Below, one piece after another: positions 1 to 8,113 of a stretch of DNA of 48,062 bases. The notes under the pieces are model-generated. The model searched no databases. It was not told the origin of the DNA and saw only the letters and a list, made by a program, of their open reading frames with translations. The stretch comes from Actinomycetes bacterium (GTDB taxonomy: Bacteria; Actinomycetota; Actinomycetes; Actinomycetales; Microbacteriaceae): NCBI GenBank assembly GCA_023431405.1, contig JAEYVZ010000001.1, forward strand, positions 1-48,062. The letters are read 5' to 3'. A program made the position numbers and the translations under genes. Position 1 is the stretch's first letter. Each line of letters begins with the position of its first letter.

Positions 1-48
1 GTGTATGACGTCGCGGACCAGCCGAGCTGAGCCGAGGAGGTCAGGGCA
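1..48. other. non-coding window edge downstream of sucB
   Basis: This short stretch follows the sucB stop codon on the minus strand. I see no start codon with a ribosome binding site and no clear hairpin. Whatever follows sucB lies outside the window. Confidence 0.5.
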
Positions 49-1797
49 TCAGATGCCGAGCTGCCCCTCGAATTCCGCCGCTTCGAGACGAGCCTTCACC
101 GCACCGAGGAAGCGGGCGGCGTCGGCGCCATCGATGGTGCGGTGGTCGTAGGAAAGCGCCAGGTACACGTACGAGCGCACCGAGATCGCCTCCTTGCCGT
201 CCACCATGACCACACCTGGCCGCTTGACCACGACGCCGGTCCCGAGGATGGCCGACTGCGGCAAGAACACGACGGGCGTGTCGAACAGCGCGCCACGCGA
301 CCCCGTGTTGGTCAGCGTGAACGTGCCTCCCGCGAGCTCGTCCGGCTTGAGCTTGTTGTCGCGCGTGCGGGCTGCCAGGTCGGCGATCTCGTGGGCGATC
401 TGTGCGATGTTCTTGGAGCCCGCGTCGCGAAGCACCGGCGTGAGAAGGCCTCGTTCCGTGTCGACCGCGATCGAAAGATTCTCGGTGGCCGGGTAGACGA
501 TGTCCGTCCCATCGACCGTCGCATTGACGATCGGGAACGCCTGCAGCGCCTCGGCGGCAGCGAGGGCGAAGAACGGCAGGAACGACAGCTTGTCGCCCGT
601 CTTCTCCTGGAAGCTGCCCTTCACCTGGTCGCGGAATGCCGAGAGCTTCGTCACATCGACCTCGACGACGGTGGTGAGCTGAGCCGTCTGCTGCATCGAA
701 GCGACAGCCCGCTCGGCGAGCACCTTGCGCAGGCGTGACATGGGCTGCGTCGTTCCGCGCAGCGGCGAGACCTCCAGCTTCGGTGCCGCGGGCGCGGACG
801 GGGCAGCGGCCGGCGCCGAGGCGGCCGACTCCGCGGCCTTCAGCACGTCCTCCTTGCGGATGCGGCCACCGACGCCGGTGCCTTTCACACGCGAGAGGTC
901 GACGCCCTGCTGCTGCGCAAGCCGACGCACGAGAGGAGTGACGTACGTCGGGCCGTCGTCATCCTGCGCCAGCGAGGGCGCAGCGGGCTGAGCGGGCGTC
1001 GCCGGAGCCGACGGAGCGGGCGCGGCCTGAGCGGCAGGAGCGGCCTGAGCGGCAGGAGCGGCCTGGGCGGCAGGAGCGGCAGGAGCGGGCTCCGACTGCG
1101 CGGCGGACTCCGGCTGCTGGGCGGGCTCCGACTGCGCCGGTGCCGCAGCGGGCGCAGCACCGGATCCGATCCGTGCGAGCACTGCCCCGACGGCGACCGT
1201 CTCGTCTTCCGAGACGACGATCTCCTGAAGGACACCGGCGAACGGCGACGGGATCTCGGTGTCGACCTTGTCGGTCGAGATCTCCAGAAGCGGCTCGTCG
1301 GTGGCGACGTCCTCGCCCACCTGCTTCAACCAGCGGGTGACGGTGCCTTCCGTGACGCTCTCGCCGAGCTCAGGCAGGACGACGTCCTTCGCGTCTCCGG
1401 ATGCCGCCGCGGGGGCCGCAGCGGACGAGGACTCAGCCGGCGCAGCCTCAGCGGCGGGCGCCTGAGCGGGCGCTGTCTCGGCGGGCGCCTGCGCAGCCTG
1501 CGCGGATTCCTCGGCCGGTGCCTCGGCGGCGGGCGCCTCAGCAGGTGCGGAGGCGCCGGAGCCGTCGCCGATCTTCGCCAGCACGGCGCCGACCTCGACG
1601 GTCTCGTCTTCCTGCACGAGGATCTCTTCGATCACGCCGCTGACAGGGGACGGGATCTCTGTGTCGACCTTGTCGGTCGAGATCTCGAGCAGGCCCTCGT
1701 CGGCCTGAACGGTGTCACCTACCTGCTTGAGCCAGCGGGTCACCGTACCCTCGGTGACGCTCTCTCCGAGCGCGGGGAGGACCACGGATGTGCTCAT
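49..1797 (-). CDS. sucB: 2-oxoglutarate dehydrogenase complex E2, dihydrolipoamide succinyltransferase
   Basis: Transfers the succinyl group from E1 through lipoyl arms to CoA in the cytoplasmic 2-oxoglutarate dehydrogenase complex of the TCA cycle. The 582-residue protein has two N-terminal lipoyl domains, each with the lysine in a STDKVDTEIPSP motif (K43 and K177). A long Ala/Pro linker follows, then a peripheral subunit-binding domain (about residues 282-320, YVTPLVRRLAQQQGVDLSRV) and the acyltransferase core ending in DHRTIDG, which carries the catalytic His and Asp. AAGGAGA lies upstream of the ATG. It is 62 nt downstream of lpd (E3), so E3 and E2 are probably co-transcribed after pepA. 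A pyruvate-dehydrogenase E2 role cannot be excluded from sequence alone, because actinobacterial E2 proteins are often shared between complexes. Confidence 0.9.
   Translation of the reverse strand: MSTSVVLPALGESVTEGTVTRWLKQVGDTVQADEGLLEISTDKVDTEIPSPVSGVIEEILVQEDETVEVGAVLAKIGDGSGASAPAEAPAAEAPAEESAQAAQAPAETAPAQAPAAEAAPAESSSAAAPAAASGDAKDVVLPELGESVTEGTVTRWLKQVGEDVATDEPLLEISTDKVDTEIPSPFAGVLQEIVVSEDETVAVGAVLARIGSGAAPAAAPAQSEPAQQPESAAQSEPAPAAPAAQAAPAAQAAPAAQAAPAPSAPATPAQPAAPSLAQDDDGPTYVTPLVRRLAQQQGVDLSRVKGTGVGGRIRKEDVLKAAESAASAPAAAPSAPAAPKLEVSPLRGTTQPMSRLRKVLAERAVASMQQTAQLTTVVEVDVTKLSAFRDQVKGSFQEKTGDKLSFLPFFALAAAEALQAFPIVNATVDGTDIVYPATENLSIAVDTERGLLTPVLRDAGSKNIAQIAHEIADLAARTRDNKLKPDELAGGTFTLTNTGSRGALFDTPVVFLPQSAILGTGVVVKRPGVVMVDGKEAISVRSYVYLALSYDHRTIDGADAARFLGAVKARLEAAEFEGQLGI
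1024..1077. repeat. three 18-bp tandem repeats in the sucB linker
   Basis: Three head-to-tail copies of GGCCTGAGCGGCAGGAGC occur here; the third differs by one base (A to G in GGCCTGGGC). On the minus strand they encode the Ala/Pro/Gln linker repeat APAAQA between the second lipoyl domain and the subunit-binding domain. A length-variable flexible linker is normal for lipoyl E2 proteins. Confidence 0.85.
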
Positions 1798-1859
1798 GGG
1801 TGTGTCTCCTTCAGACGTTTCGATTGCTTCTCTAGCTTAGTGACCCGCGAGGTGGGTCG

Positions 1860-3230
1860 TCAGATGGCGTGGAGCGGCTTGCCCGCCAGGGCCAGGAACG
1901 CCTCGCCGAGGGCCTCGCTCTGGGTGGGGTGCGCGTGGATCAGAGGTGCCAGGTCTTCCGGGTGCGCCTCCCAGCCGACCGCGAGCTGTCCCTCCGTGAT
2001 CAGCTCCCCGACCCTATCCCCGACGAGGTGCACGCCGACGACAGGCCCGTCGGCGATCCGCACGACTTTCACGAGCCCTCCGGTGCCGATGATCTCGCTC
2101 TTCCCGTTGCCCGCCAGGTTGTACTCGTACGAGACGACCTTGTCTCCGTGGGCCGACCGCGCCTGATCCTCCGTCAGGCCGACCGAGGCGACTTCGGGGC
2201 TCGAGTAGGTGACCCGCGGAATGGTCGACTCGGGCACCGGCACGGGGGAAAGGCCGGCGATCTGCTCAGCGACGAAGATGCCCTGCTGGAAGCCGCGGTG
2301 TGCCAGCTGGAGACCCGGAACGATATCGCCGACGGCCCAGACGTGCGGGGCGCTCGTCTGCAGGCGGTCGTCGACGGTAACGAACCCACGATCCATCGCG
2401 ACACCGGCCTCCTCGAAGCCGAGGCCGGCCGTCGCAGGGCCGCGCCCGACAGCGACGAGCAGGTAGTCCGCGGTCAGGCTCGATCCGTCCTCGAGATGCA
2501 GGGTCACTTCGGAGTCGGTCTGGGTCGCCGAAGAGAAGCGCACCCCGAGGCGAGCCGTGATGCCGCGCTTGCGGAAGGCGCGTTCCAGGCCCTTGCTGAG
2601 GGCGACATCCTCATTCGGCACGAGGTGGTCGAGCGCCTCGACGATCGTCACCTCGGAGCCGAAGGAGCGCCACACACTCGCGAATTCGACACCGATGACG
2701 CCGCCTCCGAGGATGATGACCCGGCCGGGCACCTCGTCGAGCGCGAGCGCCTCCTCGCTGGTGAGAATCCGACCGCCGACCTCAAGGCCGGGAAGGAGGC
2801 GGCTGTACGACCCCGTCGCCAGTACGACGTCAGCGCCGCGGTACACGTCGTCGCCCACGGCCACCCCGCGATCGGGGAGGAGCCGCCCCTCGCCCGCGAC
2901 AACGGTGATGCCGCGGGCCTTCACGAGACCCTCGAGCCCCTTGTACTTCTTCGCGACGATGCCCTCGCGGTAGGCGCGCACCCCCGCGACATCGATCCCG
3001 TCGAACGACGCCGTCACTCCGACCGAAGCCGCATCCTTCACGTGCTCGGCGACCTCGGCGGCGTGCAGGAGAGCCTTCGTGGGGATGCAGCCGCGGTGCA
3101 GGCAGGTGCCGCCCACCTTGTCCTTCTCGATGAGGACGACGGTCTTGCCGAGCTCCGAGGCGCGCAGGGCGGCGGCGTAACCGCCGCTTCCCCCGCCGAG
3201 GATCACGATGTCCGAGGTGTGGTCTGTCAT
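1860..3230 (-). CDS. lpd: dihydrolipoyl dehydrogenase (E3)
   Basis: Flavoprotein disulfide reductase of 456 residues that reoxidises dihydrolipoamide on the E2 arms and passes electrons to NAD+. Visible features are the N-terminal FAD-binding motif GGGSGGYAA (residues 12-20), the redox disulfide GGTCLHRGCIPTK (C43 and C48), a second Rossmann motif GGGVIGVEFA for NAD+, and the C-terminal HAHPTQSEALGEA segment with the catalytic His-Glu pair. The start ATG overlaps the stop of pepA by 4 nt (ATGA), which indicates translational coupling. It is followed by sucB, supporting service to the 2-oxoglutarate complex and probably to other lipoyl complexes. Confidence 0.95.
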   Translation of the reverse strand: MTDHTSDIVILGGGSGGYAAALRASELGKTVVLIEKDKVGGTCLHRGCIPTKALLHAAEVAEHVKDAASVGVTASFDGIDVAGVRAYREGIVAKKYKGLEGLVKARGITVVAGEGRLLPDRGVAVGDDVYRGADVVLATGSYSRLLPGLEVGGRILTSEEALALDEVPGRVIILGGGVIGVEFASVWRSFGSEVTIVEALDHLVPNEDVALSKGLERAFRKRGITARLGVRFSSATQTDSEVTLHLEDGSSLTADYLLVAVGRGPATAGLGFEEAGVAMDRGFVTVDDRLQTSAPHVWAVGDIVPGLQLAHRGFQQGIFVAEQIAGLSPVPVPESTIPRVTYSSPEVASVGLTEDQARSAHGDKVVSYEYNLAGNGKSEIIGTGGLVKVVRIADGPVVGVHLVGDRVGELITEGQLAVGWEAHPEDLAPLIHAHPTQSEALGEAFLALAGKPLHAI

Positions 3231-4690
3231 GCGTCATCTCCCTTGATGAATTCGATCAGCGAGCGCACGATCGCGCCCGTCGGTCCCTTGTCGGTCGCGC
3301 CGTAGGCGGCCTTGGTCGTTCCGGAGCCCGCGATGTCGAGGTGCACCCACGGGATGCGGGGAGCATCAGGCTCGTCGGAGACGCGTCCGACGAACCGGCG
3401 GAGGAACAAGCCCGCGAACAGCGCGCCCCCGGCCGGATCGCCGATCTTCGCGTTCTGCAGGTCTGCGATGGGGGAGTCGAGCTCCTCCTCCATGTGCTCG
3501 GGCAGCGGCATGGGCCACGCCAGCTCGCCGGCGCGCTCCGCGGCGCTGAGGAAGGCGGCGACCACATCGTCGTCGCCCATCACTCCCGTGTGTCGATTGC
3601 CGAGCGCCACGACGATCGCCCCGGTGAGGGTCGCGACGTCGATGACGACATCAGGACGTTGTCTGCTGGCGGCGGCGAGGCCATCGGCGAGGACGAGACG
3701 GCCTTCCGCGTCGGTGTTGAGCACCTCCACGGTCGTGCCGTCGAGCGTGCGGACCACGTCCCCAGGGCGGGTGGCGCTGCCCGATGGCATGTTGTCGGCG
3801 ATGCACAGCCAACCGCTCACCCGCACGGGCAGGCCGATGGCCGCGGCAGCCTGGACGACCGCGAGGGCGACGGCGGCCCCGCCCATGTCGTACTTCATGC
3901 CGACCATGCTCGCCGGCGGCTTGAGGGAGAGTCCGCCCGTGTCGAAGGTGATCCCCTTGCCGACGATCGCAATGTGTCGAGCGGCGCCAGCGGGCGCATA
4001 GTCGAGGTGCACGAAGCGTGGCGGGCGCACGGAACCCTGGCCGACCCCGAGGATGCCACCGAATCCCTGTTCGGCCATCGCCCGCTCATCGAGCACCTCT
4101 ACCGATACGGGCAGGCCGTCGACCGCTGCGGCCGCACGGTCGGCGAGGTCTTGCGGCCCCATCCATTCGGCCGGAGTGTGGACGAGGTCCTTCACAAGAG
4201 CCACGGCCGAGCCGATGGCGGCCACGTCTGTGGCGTCGGTGTCCGGAAGCGGCGCCGGGGCCGCGATGATCACCGACGAAGCCCGGAGCTTGCCCGGATC
4301 GCTCTTGTACCCCTCGAAGCGATACCCGCCGAGGGCAGCCCCCTCCGCGACGGCGCGGGTCGATCCGGCGGCGAACGGCGCTGCCACCGCGATGGTGGCG
4401 AAGCCCGTCGTCGTGCGCACGGCGGCGCCTATCGCGTCCCGCAGCACCGCATCCGTGGGCTCCGCACCTGTGCCCACGACGATCAGCGGACGCTCGGTGA
4501 CTTCGGGGGCGTGCACGCGAACAGTGCTTCCGGCGGCGCCTGAGAAGCCGACGCCGCGCAGAGCCGCTGCCAGGCCCGGCCATTCCGGCAGTACCGCGTC
4601 GTCGGCCAGCGGGGGAAGCGCCAGCATCAGTGCGTCGGCTTCGATCTGCGTGGGGGCGGCGGTGGTGTACGACAGCTCCGGATGCGGCAT
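3227..4690 (-). CDS. pepA: leucyl aminopeptidase, M17 family
   Basis: Cytoplasmic dinuclear-metal aminopeptidase that removes N-terminal residues from peptides, 487 residues. The M17 signature NTDAEGRLVLADGL supplies metal ligands. The upstream block VGKGITFDTGGLSLKP followed by MKYDMGG carries the catalytic Lys and further ligands. The N-terminal half is the weakly conserved M17 N domain. It is the first gene of a minus-strand operon with lpd and sucB. A -10 hexamer TAGGAT lies exactly 6 nt before the ATG and there is no Shine-Dalgarno site, so the mRNA is probably leaderless. Peptidase function is firm; preference for leucine is by family only. Confidence 0.92.
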   Translation of the reverse strand: MPHPELSYTTAAPTQIEADALMLALPPLADDAVLPEWPGLAAALRGVGFSGAAGSTVRVHAPEVTERPLIVVGTGAEPTDAVLRDAIGAAVRTTTGFATIAVAAPFAAGSTRAVAEGAALGGYRFEGYKSDPGKLRASSVIIAAPAPLPDTDATDVAAIGSAVALVKDLVHTPAEWMGPQDLADRAAAAVDGLPVSVEVLDERAMAEQGFGGILGVGQGSVRPPRFVHLDYAPAGAARHIAIVGKGITFDTGGLSLKPPASMVGMKYDMGGAAVALAVVQAAAAIGLPVRVSGWLCIADNMPSGSATRPGDVVRTLDGTTVEVLNTDAEGRLVLADGLAAASRQRPDVVIDVATLTGAIVVALGNRHTGVMGDDDVVAAFLSAAERAGELAWPMPLPEHMEEELDSPIADLQNAKIGDPAGGALFAGLFLRRFVGRVSDEPDAPRIPWVHLDIAGSGTTKAAYGATDKGPTGAIVRSLIEFIKGDDA

Positions 4691-4696
4691 GCGTCC

Positions 4697-4702
4697 ATCC
4701 TA
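4697..4702 (-). promoter_or_regulatory. -10 element of a leaderless pepA promoter
   Basis: TAGGAT on the minus strand, followed by six bases (GGACGC) and the pepA ATG. With the usual 7-nt distance from the -10 to the start site, transcription would begin at the A of ATG. No convincing -35 is seen. Confidence 0.6.
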
Positions 4703-4803
4703 GTTTTGTCTCGCGGCCGTCGCGGCCGGACGCGGTCGGCGGACGTGCGCGCATGTTCGCTGTCAGCGCGACGAGCGTCGAGCCGACGTCTCCGACAGGC
4801 TCG

Positions 4804-4809
4804 TACAGT
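4804..4809 (+). promoter_or_regulatory. -10 element of a leaderless PAC2-gene promoter
   Basis: TACAGT, then GGAGTC, then the ATG at 4816, so the predicted transcript starts at the start codon. The GGAG in the spacer could act as a ribosome binding site only if transcription began further upstream. Confidence 0.6.
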
Positions 4810-4815
4810 GGAGTC

Positions 4816-5742
4816 ATGCCACTGTCGGGTCCTCTCTACGAGCGCGTCGCGACCGCACCTCCCGTTCCCGGGGGACTGCCCCTCGTCGTCGTCCTCACCG
4901 GTTTCACGGATGCCGGAAGCGCCGCCTCGCGCATGCTCGACTACTTCCGTGACGATCTTGACCCGACCCCGATCGTGTCGTTCTCCGCCGACGTCCTGCA
5001 CGACTACCGGGCACGTCGTCCGCTCATCACCTTCGAAGCGGATCACCTGACGTCGTACCGCACGCCGCGCCTGGAGCTGTCGCTCGCGCACGACGCGATC
5101 GGCCAGCCGTTCATCCTGCTGGCCGGTTACGAGCCCGACTTCGCGTGGGAGGCCTTCACCGAGACGGTGATCGGACTCGCAGAGGGACTGCAGGTATCGA
5201 CGGTCACCTGGGTGCACGCCATTCCCATGCCCGTGCCACACACCCGTCCGATCGGAACCACCGTCAGCGGCACCCGCGGGGAGCTCACGCAAGCCCACTC
5301 GGTCTGGAAGCCGCACACGCAGGTCCCCTCGACGGTCGGCCATCTTCTGGAGTATCGCTTCGCGCAGTCGGGCGCGGAGGTGGCGGGCTTCGTTCTTCTC
5401 GTGCCCCACTATCTGGGAGACACCGACTACCCGGCGGCCGCCATCGCCGGCCTGGACAGCGTCTCGGTGGCGACCGGACTCGTGTTCGACCTCGACGACC
5501 TGCGAGAAGAGAACCGCGTGTTCCTGGAGAAGGTCACCGAACAGGTGACCGCCAGCGACGAACTGACGACGATGCTGCGCAATCTGGAGGATCGCTACGA
5601 CGCGTACATGGCGGGCTCGAACCTCGGCCAGCCCATCATCCATACCGGCGACCTCCCGAGCGCCGACGAGCTCGCCGCCGAGCTCGAGCGCTTCCTTGCG
5701 AGCCGTCCGCCCGGCGAGGACGACAAGCGCAGCGGGTTCTGA
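4816..5742 (+). CDS. PAC2 family protein
   Basis: 308-residue member of the PAC2 (proteasome assembly chaperone 2-like) family common in actinobacteria. Family features include an N-terminal segment LPLVVVLTGFTDAGSAASRM, a central strand-rich part FILLAGYEPDFAWEAF, and a C-terminal part with LVPHYLGDTDYP and a helical tail that ends in charged residues. Bacterial members resemble eukaryotic proteasome assembly factors in fold, but their role is not established. The open frame extends upstream to 4630, antisense to pepA. I chose the ATG at 4816 because it removes that overlap and has a precisely spaced -10 hexamer. It lies divergent to pepA and upstream of the sigma factor gene. Confidence 0.85.
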   Translation: MPLSGPLYERVATAPPVPGGLPLVVVLTGFTDAGSAASRMLDYFRDDLDPTPIVSFSADVLHDYRARRPLITFEADHLTSYRTPRLELSLAHDAIGQPFILLAGYEPDFAWEAFTETVIGLAEGLQVSTVTWVHAIPMPVPHTRPIGTTVSGTRGELTQAHSVWKPHTQVPSTVGHLLEYRFAQSGAEVAGFVLLVPHYLGDTDYPAAAIAGLDSVSVATGLVFDLDDLREENRVFLEKVTEQVTASDELTTMLRNLEDRYDAYMAGSNLGQPIIHTGDLPSADELAAELERFLASRPPGEDDKRSGF

Positions 5743-5764
5743 GACGACCTCAGCCTCGCTCGAC

Positions 5765-5784
5765 GATTCCCCGCGCGGGGAATC
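5765..5784. promoter_or_regulatory. perfect 20-bp palindrome
   Basis: GATTCCCCGCGCGGGGAATC reads identically on both strands. It starts 22 nt after the PAC2 stop codon. It could be a hairpin terminator lacking a T-tract, or an operator for a dimeric regulator. The lack of any loop argues against an ordinary terminator. Confidence 0.5.
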
Positions 5785-5792
5785 CCAGAGGC

Positions 5793-5807
5793 CACAACGG
5801 CGTTGTG
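5793..5807. promoter_or_regulatory. inverted repeat CACAACG-g-CGTTGTG
   Basis: Two 7-bp arms are separated by one base, 8 bp after the neighbouring 20-bp palindrome. With no loop this looks more like a DNA-binding site than an RNA hairpin. No known regulator is recognised. Confidence 0.4.
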
Positions 5808-6050
5808 TCAGACACGGCTTCTGCGCGTGCGGCGCGAACGGGCGAGAACACCACGTACCGTCGACGGCGGGCCACGTCTGTCGAGCATCACGGCGGATGG
5901 ACGCAGGGGCTCCGACAGATGTATGCGACAATGGATGATCTGACCCGTTGTCAACCCCCGGTTCCCCGCTCGTGCGGGCCCCGCCGGACTTGACAAGGGT
6001 CTTACTAGTGTCCGAAAACCCGATGGATTCCCGTCGGTGAAAGGCGAGAC

Positions 6051-7397
6051 GTGACGTCAGGCACGAAGAGCACCCGCACCCGCAAGGCTGAGGACACCGA
6101 CGAGGTCGCCGCGGCCGCGGCGGAGAAGCCCGCCACGAAGGCGGCGAAGGCTCCTGCGAAGGCGAAGACGGCCACCAAGACCGCCGCCAAGGCGAAGGCC
6201 GCGCCCGCCAAGGCGCGCGCGAGCAAGGCGAAGGCGAAGTCGGACGAAGAGCCCGAGATCGAGGAAGACGTCGAGATCGACCTCACCGAGGACGTCGAGG
6301 TCGACGACGTCGACGAGGCGCCCGCCGACAAGAAGGACAAGAAGTCCACGAGCGCCGACGACGACGAGGAGGACGAGGAGGCGCCGAAGCCGGCGTTCAC
6401 CGAGCCCCTCCCGACGGGCGCGATCGTCATCTCGTCGAGCGATGAGGACGATGTCCCCGTCTACTCGACCCAGATCACCGGCGCCACCGCCGACCCGGTC
6501 AAGGACTATCTCAAGCAGATCGGCAAGGTGCCGCTGCTCAACGCGGCCGAAGAGGTCGAGCTCGCGATGCGTATCGAAGCGGGGCTGTTCGCCGAGGAGA
6601 AGCTGTCGCACATGTCGGCGGCAGAGAAGTCCTCGCAGCTCGGCCTCGATCTGCAGTGGGTCGCCCGCGACGGACAGCGTGCGAAGAGTCACCTCCTGGG
6701 TGCGAACCTTCGTCTGGTCGTCTCGCTCGCCAAGCGCTACACCGGACGCGGCATGCAGTTCCTCGACCTGATCCAGGAGGGGAACCTCGGTCTCATCCGC
6801 GCCGTCGAGAAGTTCGACTACACCAAGGGCTTCAAGTTCTCGACGTATGCGACGTGGTGGATCCGCCAGGCGATCACGCGCGCCATGGCAGACCAGGCTC
6901 GCACCATCCGCATCCCCGTGCACATGGTGGAGGTCATCAACAAGCTCGCGCGCGTCCAGCGACAGATGCTGCAGGACCTCGGCCGTGAGCCCACGCCTGA
7001 GGAGCTCAGCCGCGAGCTCGACATGACCCCCGAGAAGGTCATCGAGGTGCAGAAGTACGGCCGCGAGCCGATCTCCCTGCACACACCGCTGGGTGAAGAT
7101 GGCGACAGCGAGTTCGGCGACCTCATCGAAGACACCGAAGCGGTCGTTCCGGCCGACGCGGTGGGCTTCACGATGCTTCAGCGCCAGCTCGAGTCGCTCC
7201 TCGACTCGCTCTCCGAGCGGGAGGCGGGCGTCATCCGCATGCGCTTCGGCCTCGGAGACGGTCAGCCCAAGACACTCGACCAGATCGGTGACACGTTCGG
7301 CGTGACGCGCGAGCGCATCCGTCAGATCGAGTCGAAGACGATGGCCAAGCTGCGCCACCCCTCGCGTTCCCAGTCGCTGCGGGACTATCTCGAATGA
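6051..7397 (+). CDS. rpoD: principal RNA polymerase sigma factor (RpoD/SigA/HrdB type)
   Basis: Housekeeping group 1 sigma-70 factor, 448 residues, directing RNA polymerase to most promoters. The N-terminal ~120 residues are a lysine/alanine-rich then highly acidic tract typical of actinobacterial SigA. Region 1.2 begins at DPVKDYLKQIGKVPLL. Region 2 carries GRGMQFLDLIQEGNLGLIRA and FSTYATWWIRQAITRAM. Region 3 follows, and region 4 contains the helix-turn-helix GVTRERIRQIESKTMAKL. The GTG start is preceded by AAAGGCGAG at good spacing. Its stop overlaps the start of the next gene by 4 nt (ATGA), so at least part of its transcript continues into an amide-ligase/ATP-grasp cluster. Confidence 0.95.
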   Translation: MTSGTKSTRTRKAEDTDEVAAAAAEKPATKAAKAPAKAKTATKTAAKAKAAPAKARASKAKAKSDEEPEIEEDVEIDLTEDVEVDDVDEAPADKKDKKSTSADDDEEDEEAPKPAFTEPLPTGAIVISSSDEDDVPVYSTQITGATADPVKDYLKQIGKVPLLNAAEEVELAMRIEAGLFAEEKLSHMSAAEKSSQLGLDLQWVARDGQRAKSHLLGANLRLVVSLAKRYTGRGMQFLDLIQEGNLGLIRAVEKFDYTKGFKFSTYATWWIRQAITRAMADQARTIRIPVHMVEVINKLARVQRQMLQDLGREPTPEELSRELDMTPEKVIEVQKYGREPISLHTPLGEDGDSEFGDLIEDTEAVVPADAVGFTMLQRQLESLLDSLSEREAGVIRMRFGLGDGQPKTLDQIGDTFGVTRERIRQIESKTMAKLRHPSRSQSLRDYLE

Positions 7398-8110
7398 GTG
7401 CGCAGGCCAACGACGGCAAATCCCTCGAGATCGCCGTCGACGGAGCGTCGTATGCCCGCATCCCGATCCGCACCCGGGTCGTCATGCCGGGCGACGACCT
7501 CGACGCGTTCGTCGTCGAGTACGCCAAGGATGAGCTCCTTCCCGGCGACCTGCTGTTCGTCACCGAGAAGATCGTCGCCATCACACAGGGACGCTCGTAC
7601 CTGGTGGAGGACATCCGACCGCGCCCGCTCGCTCGATTCCTCTCGCGCTACGTCGTGAAGACCTCCTACGGCATCGGCCTCGGCATGCCCGAGACGATGG
7701 AGATGGCCCTGCGCGAGTGCGGCACGCCGCGCATCCTCTTCGCCGCCGCCGTGAGCGCTGTCGGCAAGCTGTTCGGAAGGCGGGGCGACTTCTACCGCAT
7801 CGCGGGAGACAAGGCTCGCTCGATCGACGGCCCGACCCGTCACACGATTCCGCCGTACAACAAGGCGGTGGTGCTGGGGCCCGTGGAGCCGGAGAAGGTC
7901 GCGGCAAGGCTCAAGCACCTGCTCGGCGGAGGCAATGAGGTCGCCGTCGTCGACATCAACGACATCGGGGGCAACATCCTCGGCTCCACCCTCGACAAGG
8001 CGGGGGAGCGTCGGCTCGTGCAGATCCTCGGAGACAACCCGCTCGGGCAGGGACACCAGTCCACGCCGCTGGGCATCATCCGCCGCAGCGACGCCGCACC
8101 GAAGGACTGA
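7394..8110 (+). CDS. F420-0:gamma-glutamyl ligase (CofE)-like protein
   Basis: 238-residue protein of the F420 ligase family (CofE/FbiB N-terminal type), whose known members add glutamate to F420-0 using GTP. The recognisable core is LLPGDLLFVTEKIVAITQGR, the phosphate/metal-binding strand-loop of the family. It is followed by an HTIPPYNKAVVLGP segment and VAVVDINDIGGNILG with acidic metal-ligand candidates. No other F420 gene (cofC, cofD, fbiC) is in the window. The gene overlaps rpoD by 4 nt and is followed 3 nt later by an ATP-grasp gene, so it probably forms an amide bond on another substrate. True F420 glutamylation is possible but unsupported here. Confidence 0.7.
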   Translation: MSAQANDGKSLEIAVDGASYARIPIRTRVVMPGDDLDAFVVEYAKDELLPGDLLFVTEKIVAITQGRSYLVEDIRPRPLARFLSRYVVKTSYGIGLGMPETMEMALRECGTPRILFAAAVSAVGKLFGRRGDFYRIAGDKARSIDGPTRHTIPPYNKAVVLGPVEPEKVAARLKHLLGGGNEVAVVDINDIGGNILGSTLDKAGERRLVQILGDNPLGQGHQSTPLGIIRRSDAAPKD

Positions 8111-8113
8111 CCG

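Larger units (their letters stand above)
5743..6050. other. intergenic region between the PAC2 gene and rpoD
   Basis: 308 bp without a convincing long ORF. It holds a perfect 20-bp palindrome (5765-5784), a second inverted repeat (5793-5807) and a TTGACA hexamer at 5990-5995 that could be a -35 for rpoD. No well-spaced -10 accompanies that hexamer; the nearest TANNNT (TAGTGT, 6006-6011) is only 10 bp downstream. The last 30 bp contain the rpoD ribosome binding site AAGGCGAG. Confidence 0.6.

Noticed and set aside
6023..6040. 5-codon ORF (MDSRR) just before rpoD
   Set aside because: It lies 5 nt after a weak TANNNT-based start site and ends 10 nt before the GTG, but it lacks the exact leaderless spacing and any further signal; it could easily occur by chance.
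7394..8110. Calling the F420-ligase-like gene cofE/fbiB with F420 biosynthesis as its function
   Set aside because: No other F420 biosynthetic gene is present in the window, and the family includes members of unknown role in organisms without F420. Only the family assignment is kept.
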